Position numbers and translations under genes: made by a program. From positions 1 through 42,736 of IMG/VR virus record IMGVR_UViG_3300029267_001790: 42,736 nt of DNA. One strand, given 5' to 3'. Positions 1 to 7,679 of this stretch are shown here, in pieces (position 1 is the stretch's first letter; every line of letters begins with the position of its first letter). Under the pieces are notes generated by a model that saw only the letters and a list, made by a program, of their open reading frames with translations, was not told the origin of the DNA and did not search any database. This DNA is from a virus.

Positions 1-570
1 CTTAAAACGCTCAATAAGTTTTTGGCGACAAGTCAACTGATTGGCTCCAGTCATTTGCATTTGCGGTTGCTCAATAGGATTAAAGAGCACAGGCCCATCA
101 GGAGCCCCAGCTTGACGAGCCTTATCATAGATGTAATCAGAAATATAGATATGAGTATCAATTTGCGGTTCAGGTGTTTCGTCTCTGTAGCCAAAGATGT
201 TGGTTTCTACCCACTTCGCTCGCGGTGCCATATAGCGAAAGCCAGGCCATTCGGCATACCCGCTACGATGAATATGCACAATGTCAGGATCAATACTCGC
301 CAACACATCGGCTAAATTGTCCTTTTCAGGCATAAAGGGCGACTGGCGAGTGATTTTACCTGGCTGCCATTCGTATGGGATAACATGATCTTCACCAATC
401 CACTCACGAATTACATCGAGTCGCGTGTTTGCCGCATCACCTTCGCGATAAACGTAAAAGGGCTCGAAATCCTCGCTTTCAGCGAGGTACTTACAAAAGA
501 GTTGAGCCGTGCGATCAGTACCGCTATAGCCTGCGGTTTTGGCATGATGTACAACTTTAATTTTGTTCAT
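1..570 (-). CDS. GT4-like glycosyltransferase, 3' end cut by window edge
   Basis: This is the first 190 codons of a glycosyltransferase-like protein; the rest lies beyond position 1. The N-terminus begins MNKIKVVHHAKT and continues with SGTDRTAQLFCKYLAE, then PDIVHIHRSGY and an ETNIFGY segment. These match, position for position, GGTEKTCQLFAKYLDR, VVHVYQSGY and ITNVFGF in the next gene upstream, so the two are tandem paralogues. The pattern is the N-terminal Rossmann domain of GT-B fold (GT4-type) enzymes, which transfer a sugar from a nucleotide donor. The catalytic E-x7-E region would lie outside the window. The ATG at 568-570 is preceded by GAGG about 10 bases upstream. The acceptor is unknown. 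Confidence 0.75.
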   Translation of the reverse strand, partial: MNKIKVVHHAKTAGYSGTDRTAQLFCKYLAESEDFEPFYVYREGDAANTRLDVIREWIGEDHVIPYEWQPGKITRQSPFMPEKDNLADVLASIDPDIVHIHRSGYAEWPGFRYMAPRAKWVETNIFGYRDETPEPQIDTHIYISDYIYDKARQAGAPDGPVLFNPIEQPQMQMTGANQLTCRQKLIERFK

Positions 571-595
571 TTACAAATATCCTCGTAAATCTTCT

Positions 596-1549
596 CTATT
601 CGGCAGAGTTCGCATATCGTTCTGGACAATGCCAAACAACACGCCCAACGTTTTCAACTAAATTCATTTGTGCTTGAAATACCCCCATGCCCGGATTGGC
701 CGGTACGGCATGGTGCGTAATCACGGGAACGTGATGCATCATCGCTTCTTCGATACAAACGCCACAGGTCTCGCCATCCAGTCTAGCATGGAAAAACAAA
801 CCAAGCGTATTGTAAAATTTGGATAGAACGACTGGATCCGTCGTGGCCTCAATGGCCCGATACGGAATTCCCAGCCGTTCTAAGTCTTTAATCATATTCG
901 GCGGCGGTGCAAGCACCAAGAACCGAACGTCATATCCACGCTTACGGAGAATAGCCGCAGCTTCCACGTTGATTGGATCGTAAATACCATTCTCGGGACG
1001 ACCCGATCTACCAACAATAATACAGTCCTTTGGCCACCCTAGCTCGTCCCAAAAGGTTTCAAACTTAAGTGGCTGAATTTCTACCGGATTGTCAATGTAG
1101 GTAAACTTAGGACTGTGGCATTCCATTCCGCAAGCTTTACGCATAAGCCACTTGCTCATAAAAATGTGTCGATCGATTCTCGGATTGGTATCGATAAAGC
1201 CAAACACATTCGTAATCACGAAGTGCGGCACTTTGATGTGAATGCCGGGACGAGGATATTCCTCGTATCCACTCTGATATACATGTACCACATCAATCCC
1301 TTTATCGTCAATCACGGACTGTAAATCACTGGCATCTACTTGCCCCTCAGTAGCGTAAGAATCAATCTCAATCAGGTTGTCCCCGAGAATTTCTTGAAAT
1401 AGAGGGAGTCTGGGGTGGTCGCCGGTTCGCTCGTAGGCTACATACACCTCAAACTTCTCGCGATCGAGATACTTTGCGAAAAGCTGACAGGTCTTCTCCG
1501 TACCGCCCAAGGCTAGGTGACGGAGATAATGCAGAACTTTGATCTTCAT
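596..1549 (-). CDS. GT4-like glycosyltransferase, probably frameshifted at its 3' end
   Basis: The 317-residue GT-B fold glycosyltransferase has an N-terminal GGTEKTCQLFAKYL acceptor-side segment and a C-terminal DGETCGVCIEEAM segment. The latter contains the E-x7-E nucleotide-sugar motif of GT4 enzymes. The ATG at 1549 overlaps the stop of the preceding gene as ATGA. The protein ends abruptly at YANSAE followed by TAG, shorter than usual for the family. Slipping one base back at the final GAA opens a frame reading IEKIYEDICK. That frame ends in TGA at 567-569, exactly overlapping the ATG of the next gene as ATGA, the usual junction in this operon. This suggests loss of one A (GAAATA to GAATA) at about 599-600, real or a sequencing error. 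The intact gene would span 567-1549. The substrate is unknown. Confidence 0.8.
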   Translation of the reverse strand: MKIKVLHYLRHLALGGTEKTCQLFAKYLDREKFEVYVAYERTGDHPRLPLFQEILGDNLIEIDSYATEGQVDASDLQSVIDDKGIDVVHVYQSGYEEYPRPGIHIKVPHFVITNVFGFIDTNPRIDRHIFMSKWLMRKACGMECHSPKFTYIDNPVEIQPLKFETFWDELGWPKDCIIVGRSGRPENGIYDPINVEAAAILRKRGYDVRFLVLAPPPNMIKDLERLGIPYRAIEATTDPVVLSKFYNTLGLFFHARLDGETCGVCIEEAMMHHVPVITHHAVPANPGMGVFQAQMNLVENVGRVVWHCPERYANSAE

Positions 1550-1863
1550 TGCGGTTCAATGCCATTAGCTAATAGCTGTGCCTCAAGATCCCGAATTCGT
1601 TGCTTGGAAGCGTGTGCCTGATTTGCAATAACTCCCCTCGTGGGGCCGACTCTAAAAGGCGACCCCTCAAGTTCTGCAACCCTATTCATAAGACTAATCT
1701 CATGTTCTCTAAGAGTGGTGTTCTCGTCTTTAAGCTCATTATTTTTGGAAACAATCTTTAATAATGTATTCAGAGTTTCAAAATAATTCCGACGAAATCT
1801 ATCCCTGTCTTTATAAACCTTCGGGGTCAATCTATACTTAATTTTTGAAAAAAGCTCTTTCAT
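1546..1863 (-). CDS. Small coiled-coil protein in glycosyltransferase island
   Basis: This 105-residue protein has a basic N-terminus (MKELFSKIKYRLTPKVYKDR), then a heptad-like helix with Asn, Leu and Glu (about residues 25-60), then a short tail. I do not recognise a family. The frame stays open upstream to 1899, but I chose the ATG at 1863. That ATG overlaps the TGA of the glycosyltransferase remnant as ATGA, and the stop overlaps the next gene in the same way. The upstream extension would only re-read the remnant. The protein may be an oligomerising partner of the neighbouring glycosyltransferases, but that rests on position alone. Confidence 0.65.
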   Translation of the reverse strand: MKELFSKIKYRLTPKVYKDRDRFRRNYFETLNTLLKIVSKNNELKDENTTLREHEISLMNRVAELEGSPFRVGPTRGVIANQAHASKQRIRDLEAQLLANGIEPQ

Positions 1864-2018
1864 TTCCATTTCTTGCCTGCTTGCATGTGAGCCACCCATT
1901 CGTCCTGCGGTGGGCGTTGCTCGAAATCGCGAAACTCCTTCGCGTGCTTTAGGTGTCCTTCGAAATTATACCCGAAGGACTCTAATGCGGCAACACCTAT
2001 AGTCGCTTTCTTTTCAAG
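1860..2018 (-). pseudogene. Remnant 3' end of a GT2 gene, downstream of the homing endonuclease
   Basis: This is a 52-codon open stretch with no in-frame start codon before its last few codons. It is closed upstream by TAG (2019-2021) inside the endonuclease gene and ends in TGA. It contains FEGHLKHAKEF and ends HMQAGKKWK. The C-terminus of the intact GT2 gene at 2757-3623 reads FETHLKKHQEF and AMKQGKKW. By eye about 16 of 40 residues align identically with one gap. The TGA overlaps the next ATG as ATGA, the normal gene junction here, so this was once the functional end of a glycosyltransferase gene. It is probably untranslated now, unless ribosomes reinitiate after the endonuclease. Either a second tandem GT2 gene was mostly replaced by the endonuclease, or the element brought a substitute C-terminus with it. 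Confidence 0.75.
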
Positions 2019-2779
2019 CTATTTTTATTTTGAGAAAACCGAGACAATACTTCTCTTGCTTTTGCTCCATGAACACGGTACATGTAGGCATCTGAATGTT
2101 TGGTATTTTTGTATGGTAATGCCGTACTAATATTAAAATATCGATCAACAACTTCTTTTAGTTGTTTTAAAAATACCTCATTACCAACGAATGTGATTGT
2201 TAGATAGCCACGCTTGTCGTGATACGCACAACCGTCGCCATCAAAATACCCAGCAATGTAATCAATTAGTAATTCATCTTGAACGTCTGGTAATTCCAAA
2301 ACGTCAGACTTCTTGCCGGGAGGAATATTCCATACATCATCTAACGCCTTACATAAATCCACAGACTGAATTAAAAGAACAGCACGATTAAAAGTTCCAA
2401 AATTAGTTTTGCGGCCCCTTTGAATATCAATTGGACCATTGTAACGCAAATACTTTTTTAGAGAACGTAAATGATTTTGATCTTTTAAAGCAAGACCAAC
2501 ACTCAGTTGCGAGCCCACAGTAATGTGTCCATCGGCAGCAATAAAACCAGCCCAGTACGCTGCATCAGGTGTAAGTTCACCAAAGGCATCAAACCACAAA
2601 TCATACTGACGATTTGAGTTTCTTGAGTCTCCTTTTAGCCCCAACAAAAAAGCCTTCATTGAAATTGCATCATATGAACGTCCAGATAGTTTTTCAAGTA
2701 ATTCTACCCTAGAGCGGCACCTACCATAATACTTGGTCAAAACTGCAACTTCTTCGTTACTCCATTTCCTGCCACCCAT
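1997..2779 (-). CDS. LAGLIDADG homing endonuclease, free-standing
   Basis: The 260-residue protein has an N-terminal Myb/SANT-like DNA-binding segment (residues 4-50, beginning RKWSNEEVAVLTKYY). Two LAGLIDADG helices follow: AAYWAGFIAADG at about 73-84 and IDYIAGYFDGDG at about 172-183, each with the catalytic acidic residue. Such enzymes cut a long specific site in alleles lacking the element and so copy themselves by repair. I chose the ATG at 2779 over a GTG at 2785 because GGAG lies 8 bases before the ATG. The gene overlaps the 3' end of the GT2 gene by 23 bases and is followed by a remnant of a GT2 3' end. I see no splice-site residues or self-splicing intron signature, so it appears to be an insertion, not an intein or intron ORF. 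Confidence 0.92.
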   Translation of the reverse strand: MGGRKWSNEEVAVLTKYYGRCRSRVELLEKLSGRSYDAISMKAFLLGLKGDSRNSNRQYDLWFDAFGELTPDAAYWAGFIAADGHITVGSQLSVGLALKDQNHLRSLKKYLRYNGPIDIQRGRKTNFGTFNRAVLLIQSVDLCKALDDVWNIPPGKKSDVLELPDVQDELLIDYIAGYFDGDGCAYHDKRGYLTITFVGNEVFLKQLKEVVDRYFNISTALPYKNTKHSDAYMYRVHGAKAREVLSRFSQNKNSLKRKRL

Positions 2780-3623
2780 AATCACTTCTCCATTTTTTGC
2801 CTTGCTTCATAGCATCGGACCACGCGATTCTATCTGGAACTAGCGGCCAACGCTCTACAAATTCTTGGTGTTTTTTCAGGTGAGTCTCAAAGTGATGAGG
2901 AAAATACTCAGCAATAGATACAAATGTATCCCAGTTATTGAGCCACTTATTAGAATTCTCTAAAGAATCTGATCGTTGAGTATAGATTGTAATAAAGTCC
3001 TGAATTACATGACCATAATAACCAAGAGACATAAAATATAGCCATTGTGCGTAGTCATACCCAGATGTTAATACACTAGCTCTTTTTTCAAGATGATCCC
3101 AATCGAGAGAATCACGAAACTCCCGATCGTTACGCCAGAATACCTGAGGGCCAGCCCAACACTCCCGAGTCATTAGCTCGAAATCGAATTGGGGCTTGAG
3201 TCCTCGCCCCTTGAGTCGGCCAGTATCGTCAACTACAGTTAATCCACCGTATCCAAAACCGATAGGGTTAATCGGCCCCATTGGACCAGTCACAATCTTC
3301 ATGTGTTTGTGAACAGTCTCAGTCGTGTGCGGGGCATGAAAGTCATCAGTGTTGCTGTTAATGACAAACTCCCCTGTAGCAGAACGCCAAGCTCTCAACC
3401 ATGAAGCACCATATGGTTCTCGTTCTGCTACAGGAATGTAGTTAATACGCTCATCCAGAATTGCCCATTTTTGAGCAATGATGTCATCTGTTCCTGGCGA
3501 ATTAGGATTGACAATAACGATCTCGAAATTAGGATCGGTCTGACGTTCAATCAGATCGGCAAGGTGTCGATCTAAGTAGTGGCCAGAATCATAAGTCGAA
3601 ACCAGATATGAAAGTTTAATCAT
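2757..3623 (-). CDS. GT2-like glycosyltransferase, 3' end altered by endonuclease insertion
   Basis: The 288-residue protein has a GT-A fold pattern: an N-terminal KLSYLVSTYDSGHYLDRHL strand-helix, then FEIVIVNPNSPGTDD, and NSNTDDFHAPH, whose acidic pair would bind the metal and nucleotide-sugar. The start overlaps the upstream gene's stop as ATGA. The last residues, RSDYGWQEME after GKKW, are read from sequence that also forms the leader and first codons of the homing endonuclease. The remnant downstream shows that the ancestral ending was GKKWK followed by stop. The change only swaps the extreme C-terminus, so the enzyme is probably still active. Donor and acceptor are unknown. Confidence 0.82.
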   Translation of the reverse strand: MIKLSYLVSTYDSGHYLDRHLADLIERQTDPNFEIVIVNPNSPGTDDIIAQKWAILDERINYIPVAEREPYGASWLRAWRSATGEFVINSNTDDFHAPHTTETVHKHMKIVTGPMGPINPIGFGYGGLTVVDDTGRLKGRGLKPQFDFELMTRECWAGPQVFWRNDREFRDSLDWDHLEKRASVLTSGYDYAQWLYFMSLGYYGHVIQDFITIYTQRSDSLENSNKWLNNWDTFVSIAEYFPHHFETHLKKHQEFVERWPLVPDRIAWSDAMKQGKKWRSDYGWQEME

Positions 3624-4654
3624 ACTGTCATGCCATTATGGTAATGTCCCATGTTTGGCTGTGCTTGTTTTGTCATACAAAGCCAAATATTACCCCACTC
3701 CTCTCCAGCAAGAACTTTGCTGTAAAATGGATCGTCTCGCCAACTACCAACAACATTTAGCTCATGCGAACTAATCATGCTTGGTAGCGGCCTACCAGCT
3801 TTGAGAAAATAACAATCAAGCCAAGGGTTTGGGCCATCGTAAGACAAAACTGGCTCAGTTCCATCAAACCAATTCTTCACCTTTTGATCGAACTTCTCAT
3901 TTGCCTTGCCGTGAGCAACTAACTCTTTTTCGTAATACTCTTGCTTTTCTTTCATGACTTCGTTCATGCCGCGACGAGCATAGCCGTAGTGATAGATAAA
4001 AAAGTCATTCAGCATTACGCGACGACGCTGATAATGAGGCGAAAAGTACGTACAATGTCCAGCCGGATCAGTAACAACGGGGTGACTGTTATACTTCATT
4101 CCACGAACATACTTAAAGATGCGTTGATGCTGCGGCTGCCACTCGGGACCAGGAACAGCGACATGCATACAATCACCATAAAAGTGCAGGAAATTGGGGA
4201 CAAACTCACACGCATGAGGATTAAGGTCAATAGCCCTACGAAGACGACGAATATCTTCTGGACGATAAAACTCATCAGCATCGTTGATAATAAGCCAATC
4301 GCCAGGAACCGACATATCGAGGAAAGTTTGCTTCATTTCCTCTAAGTTCTTCCATGGTTTCTTGATCGAAATCACTAAGACTTTGTTATCTGGATCTTTG
4401 TTTGCTTTAAAATCAGAAATGATCTCGGCGGTCCGGTCGGTCGAATGACCATCCTCTGTCGAATTGGGGCGGTTTTCCACGGCTCCTTCGATAACGATGA
4501 TACGATCAACCTCATCGTAGATTGACCCAAGAACAGCCTCAGCAAATTCTTCCTCATTATGCATCTGGATCGCTTGCACAAGTCTCACTGGCTTGTTAAC
4601 TCGTTCCGCAATGCTTTGCATTTGGCTTTCGTAATAAATCTGTTGTTGGTTCAT
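3620..4654 (-). CDS. GT2-like glycosyltransferase
   Basis: This 344-residue GT-A fold protein begins its catalytic core at about residue 25 with RLVQAIQMHNEEEFAEAVL, a GT2-type start. EDGHSTDRTAEII follows, resembling the DGSTDxT loop, and then DWLIINDADEFY supplies the DxD metal-binding motif. A His/Arg/Tyr-rich stretch (HYQRRRVML and FFIYHYGYARRG) lies in the acceptor half. It has ATGA overlaps at both ends, so it should be translated together with its neighbours. Its role is transfer of a sugar to an unknown acceptor. No membrane segment is visible, so a cytoplasmic enzyme is likely. Confidence 0.85.
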   Translation of the reverse strand: MNQQQIYYESQMQSIAERVNKPVRLVQAIQMHNEEEFAEAVLGSIYDEVDRIIVIEGAVENRPNSTEDGHSTDRTAEIISDFKANKDPDNKVLVISIKKPWKNLEEMKQTFLDMSVPGDWLIINDADEFYRPEDIRRLRRAIDLNPHACEFVPNFLHFYGDCMHVAVPGPEWQPQHQRIFKYVRGMKYNSHPVVTDPAGHCTYFSPHYQRRRVMLNDFFIYHYGYARRGMNEVMKEKQEYYEKELVAHGKANEKFDQKVKNWFDGTEPVLSYDGPNPWLDCYFLKAGRPLPSMISSHELNVVGSWRDDPFYSKVLAGEEWGNIWLCMTKQAQPNMGHYHNGMTV

Positions 4655-5886
4655 TGTTCTAAAGTTTTCTTGTCGCCTTGGAATTGAGCTACGCCAGTTT
4701 GCTTGTAAGTATCGTGTGCCACTTCAATCTGTTCACAAATCTTCTCAGAAACGCGACGGAAATCATATCGATCTGCAACATGACGAGCGTTGGAACGACG
4801 AACAAGTACGCTCTCCCATTCCTTCTGATTCTTTTCGTCTAATTCGCCAGCATCGCTACCTTTGCGTAGAAGATGATACCTCTGCATAACCATGGCAAGC
4901 TCAGCAACAGATGGCTCGAAACACTGCTCAAGGCCAGTAAAAAGACCAGGATCAGGATGCGGCATGTCATAGAATAGGCTGGCACAACCACCATAGATCA
5001 AGGCATTGTCTTGAGAAACAAATTCCGCGAGACCAGTTTGATTGTGACTAATCACCGTGTTACCATGAGCAAGTGCGTCAAACACAGGAATGCCCCACCC
5101 CTCACAGCGACTCGAACAAACGTAAGCATCACCACGACGATGAAGACCGTGAATCTCCTCATCTGTCATCGTGTACACCAGCGGCAGAACCGGCGGCAAC
5201 TCGGCAGGAATGCGACACTTCTGCTTAACAGCATTGACGTACCCTTTAACCATTTCAAGATCATTGCCACGACCCTGCATATTAACATACGTCTTAAGAA
5301 CAAGAACAACCTCATCCTTCATGCCAGCAAAAGCAGCGTAGTAGGCACGCAGAAGTAAATCAATTCCTTTTTTATTGCTTAACTGACAAATGTTGTAAAA
5401 GACAGTTCTTCCATCAACATTGTCAATCTGGAACGGAGCATAGTCTTTCTCGTAAACGTTCTTGTCGCATGGTGGAGAAGCAACCAAGATTGGACGTTGC
5501 ACGCCAGACTTTAATAGCGTTTCCGCATTATGTCGAGAAGGAACCAAAATGAAATCAAATTCATTAGCCTTCTGTGCCCATGTTACCTGTAATCGATCGG
5601 TTTCAAAAAAGGTATAGAGTCCATTTACAATACCTGGAACCGGCTGTGCTTCAACGTTACATGTCGTCATTTGAATAGCAACATCAACGTCCATCAGGTC
5701 TTTTTCCAGGCATTCCTCCATCCACTTGGGCGTTTTGAACTCCTGGCCTTCATCTAATTGATCATACTTAAGGGCACGAGCAACAACATCAAATTTATCA
5801 TGCTCTAATAACGCTCGCATGAATTCACGCGAGGCATGAGCAAACCCACTAAAATCTTGTAGGGGTCCTGTAAACAATAACTTCAT
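4651..5886 (-). CDS. GT4-type glycosyltransferase
   Basis: This 411-residue GT-B fold protein has an N-terminal MKLLFTGPLQDFSGFAHASR and a middle segment ETDRLQVTWAQKANEFDFIL. The C-terminal donor-binding domain contains SSRCEGWGIPVFDALAHG. That is the GT4 E-x7-E site, with Asp in place of the second Glu. The following NTVISHNQTGLAEF is typical of the nucleotide-sugar pocket. The length fits a complete GT4 enzyme. It has four-base overlaps with both neighbours. The acceptor is not identifiable from sequence. Confidence 0.9.
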   Translation of the reverse strand: MKLLFTGPLQDFSGFAHASREFMRALLEHDKFDVVARALKYDQLDEGQEFKTPKWMEECLEKDLMDVDVAIQMTTCNVEAQPVPGIVNGLYTFFETDRLQVTWAQKANEFDFILVPSRHNAETLLKSGVQRPILVASPPCDKNVYEKDYAPFQIDNVDGRTVFYNICQLSNKKGIDLLLRAYYAAFAGMKDEVVLVLKTYVNMQGRGNDLEMVKGYVNAVKQKCRIPAELPPVLPLVYTMTDEEIHGLHRRGDAYVCSSRCEGWGIPVFDALAHGNTVISHNQTGLAEFVSQDNALIYGGCASLFYDMPHPDPGLFTGLEQCFEPSVAELAMVMQRYHLLRKGSDAGELDEKNQKEWESVLVRRSNARHVADRYDFRRVSEKICEQIEVAHDTYKQTGVAQFQGDKKTLEQ

Positions 5887-7679
5887 ACAAACTCCTGAGT
5901 TCTCTTCTGGATGGGTTTAATGCCAGCGACCTGTCTACGAACATGATCACGAGCCTTGCTAGCATTCGACTGTTGGTTACCAATTTGAACAAACTGACTC
6001 ATAAGTTGCTCACGAGTAGCTCCAGCCTCAAGGTGTCTAACCCATGTCTTTGCCCCCTCGGGATCAACCTGGGAGTACTTAAGAACCTCCATGTACAGCC
6101 AATCTACAAACTGTTCGTTAGTTAGACCGTCTGGCATTGGAACAGCGGCAACTTCATCATGGTCTTCAATGGGCGAATCCCAAGTTTCCGAACGATCATA
6201 TGGTTTAATGTTCTCTAGCACATAATCCCATTGCTTCCAAAGTTCATTCCAGTCGTAGTGTTCCTCTACGCACTCACGAGCTTCGACAGACATTTTCTTA
6301 AGACGTTCCTTATCAGAAAGCATTTTAAACATCTTGTCAGCAAGATCGCTTACATCTGGATGGGCACGCATGCAACTTGTTTCTGGCTCATAGTAATAAC
6401 GACCCACATCAATAGTTTCCCCACCTTTGTCCAGTGTGTAATTTTTCTCATTGATGCCCAAATCCTCAAAATGATCATAGTCAGGATAGCGTCCCTTTTC
6501 ACGCATAGCCGTGTAGTCAGTTACAAGCGTTGGTACGCCGCACGCCTTAGCTTCCTGGATCGGCATGCCGTCACCCTCACAGATTGAGCATTGAACGTAA
6601 ACATCAAAGGCGTTGTAAAGTTTAGCAAGTTCTTCGCGGTCAAAGCCCACGCTTGTATTAGGCGGCGAAGCTTCTTGTTGGCCGCAATGCGGACAAGGTA
6701 GCTTGATGCGACCATCTTGGACAGGCTTATTCCACAAATTCATAGCAAAAGTCATCGAGCTTTCGCCACAGTGATGACAGTACACAGTTTGCATAATGCT
6801 ACCACGAATGCCCTTGTAATGATGCGGCATCCAATCGTATGACTCAAGACGCATGATGTGTCGCGGGTAATCGTAAGAGTGTGCGTTATCTGGCCAAGAG
6901 GAATGAATCGCCAAAACCGCCTTGTCAGCAACTTCATTGCCCTCATAACGCTTCTTCATTAACGCAAAAGCATCAACAAGATCAGGATATAACTTACGAC
7001 TCTGGTTACGCATAACGGTACCAACAATCGGAAGACTCTTATTTAAATTCCAATGGTCTCTAATTTCATTCTTATCCATCGGCTTAAAAGTATCAAGATC
7101 AACGCCCGGCCTCATGGCCTTGGGGAAAATCTTCATGCGACGCTTGCCATTTGGCATCATCACGCTTTGGCGACGAAGAGTATGTACTCCATAATCAGAA
7201 TAAGCCAAAACCATATTTGCATTTTCATACGTAGAAATCCATTCTTCCGACTGAGGCTCCGCGTCCACGGTGGGCATTACGACCCACTTATACCAGTTAC
7301 GAAAAGCACTACGCTCTTGATACTCAAGCATCCACCAGTCACGAATATCAATCACAATATCTGGCTGAAAATCCGCTAGTACGGCGTCAAATTTGTATTC
7401 GCCAAACTGATTAGTATTTTGGCCCCTACCACGAGGATGAGCACATGGCTTTTGAAAAGCTTGGGCCTCAGCCTCATTTGTAGGCATAACCCCATAGAAT
7501 TTCCATCGCCCCCTGATAAACTCCTCAGCACGAGGGTCATCCTGACGAGCATAACAGCCAAGCTCTGCAATTTCATACTTGCCAGTCTTCACCAATCGTG
7601 GAAGAAGTTCTCTGTAGTAAGTAGAGAAACCCGTGTTCAGAAAGCTAGCCTCTCCAATAAACAAAATACGTTTTTTCAT
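5883..7679 (-). CDS. GT4-type glycosyltransferase with zinc-ribbon insert and C-terminal DUF4214-like domain
   Basis: At 598 residues this is the largest glycosyltransferase here. The N-terminal half begins RILFIGEASFLNTGFSTYYR, and the donor domain holds CEGDGMPIQEAKACGVPTLV with E368 and E376 forming E-x7-E. Between the two halves sits a CHHC (residues 301-304) and CPHC (329-332) pair, a four-cysteine zinc-ribbon pattern not standard in GT4 enzymes. Residues of about 515-565 (TNEQFVDWLYMEVLKYSQVD, then WVRHLEAGATREQL) match the DUF4214 pattern found in secreted and surface-associated proteins, some joined to glycosyltransferases. It is the first gene of the island, and its ATG overlaps the sigma-factor stop as TAATG. 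Confidence 0.9.
   Translation of the reverse strand: MKKRILFIGEASFLNTGFSTYYRELLPRLVKTGKYEIAELGCYARQDDPRAEEFIRGRWKFYGVMPTNEAEAQAFQKPCAHPRGRGQNTNQFGEYKFDAVLADFQPDIVIDIRDWWMLEYQERSAFRNWYKWVVMPTVDAEPQSEEWISTYENANMVLAYSDYGVHTLRRQSVMMPNGKRRMKIFPKAMRPGVDLDTFKPMDKNEIRDHWNLNKSLPIVGTVMRNQSRKLYPDLVDAFALMKKRYEGNEVADKAVLAIHSSWPDNAHSYDYPRHIMRLESYDWMPHHYKGIRGSIMQTVYCHHCGESSMTFAMNLWNKPVQDGRIKLPCPHCGQQEASPPNTSVGFDREELAKLYNAFDVYVQCSICEGDGMPIQEAKACGVPTLVTDYTAMREKGRYPDYDHFEDLGINEKNYTLDKGGETIDVGRYYYEPETSCMRAHPDVSDLADKMFKMLSDKERLKKMSVEARECVEEHYDWNELWKQWDYVLENIKPYDRSETWDSPIEDHDEVAAVPMPDGLTNEQFVDWLYMEVLKYSQVDPEGAKTWVRHLEAGATREQLMSQFVQIGNQQSNASKARDHVRRQVAGIKPIQKRTQEFV

Noticed and set aside
596-604. Programmed -1 frameshift at the end of the GT4 gene
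   Set aside because: No slippery heptamer or downstream structure is visible at GCC GAA TAG; a one-base A loss explains the data better.
1997-2785. Endonuclease as part of an intein or group I intron
   Set aside because: It has its own start and stop, the flanking GT2 frame ends in a stop inside it, and there are no Cys/Ser and His-Asn splice residues. The flanking GT2 sequences are diverged homologues, not two halves of one gene.
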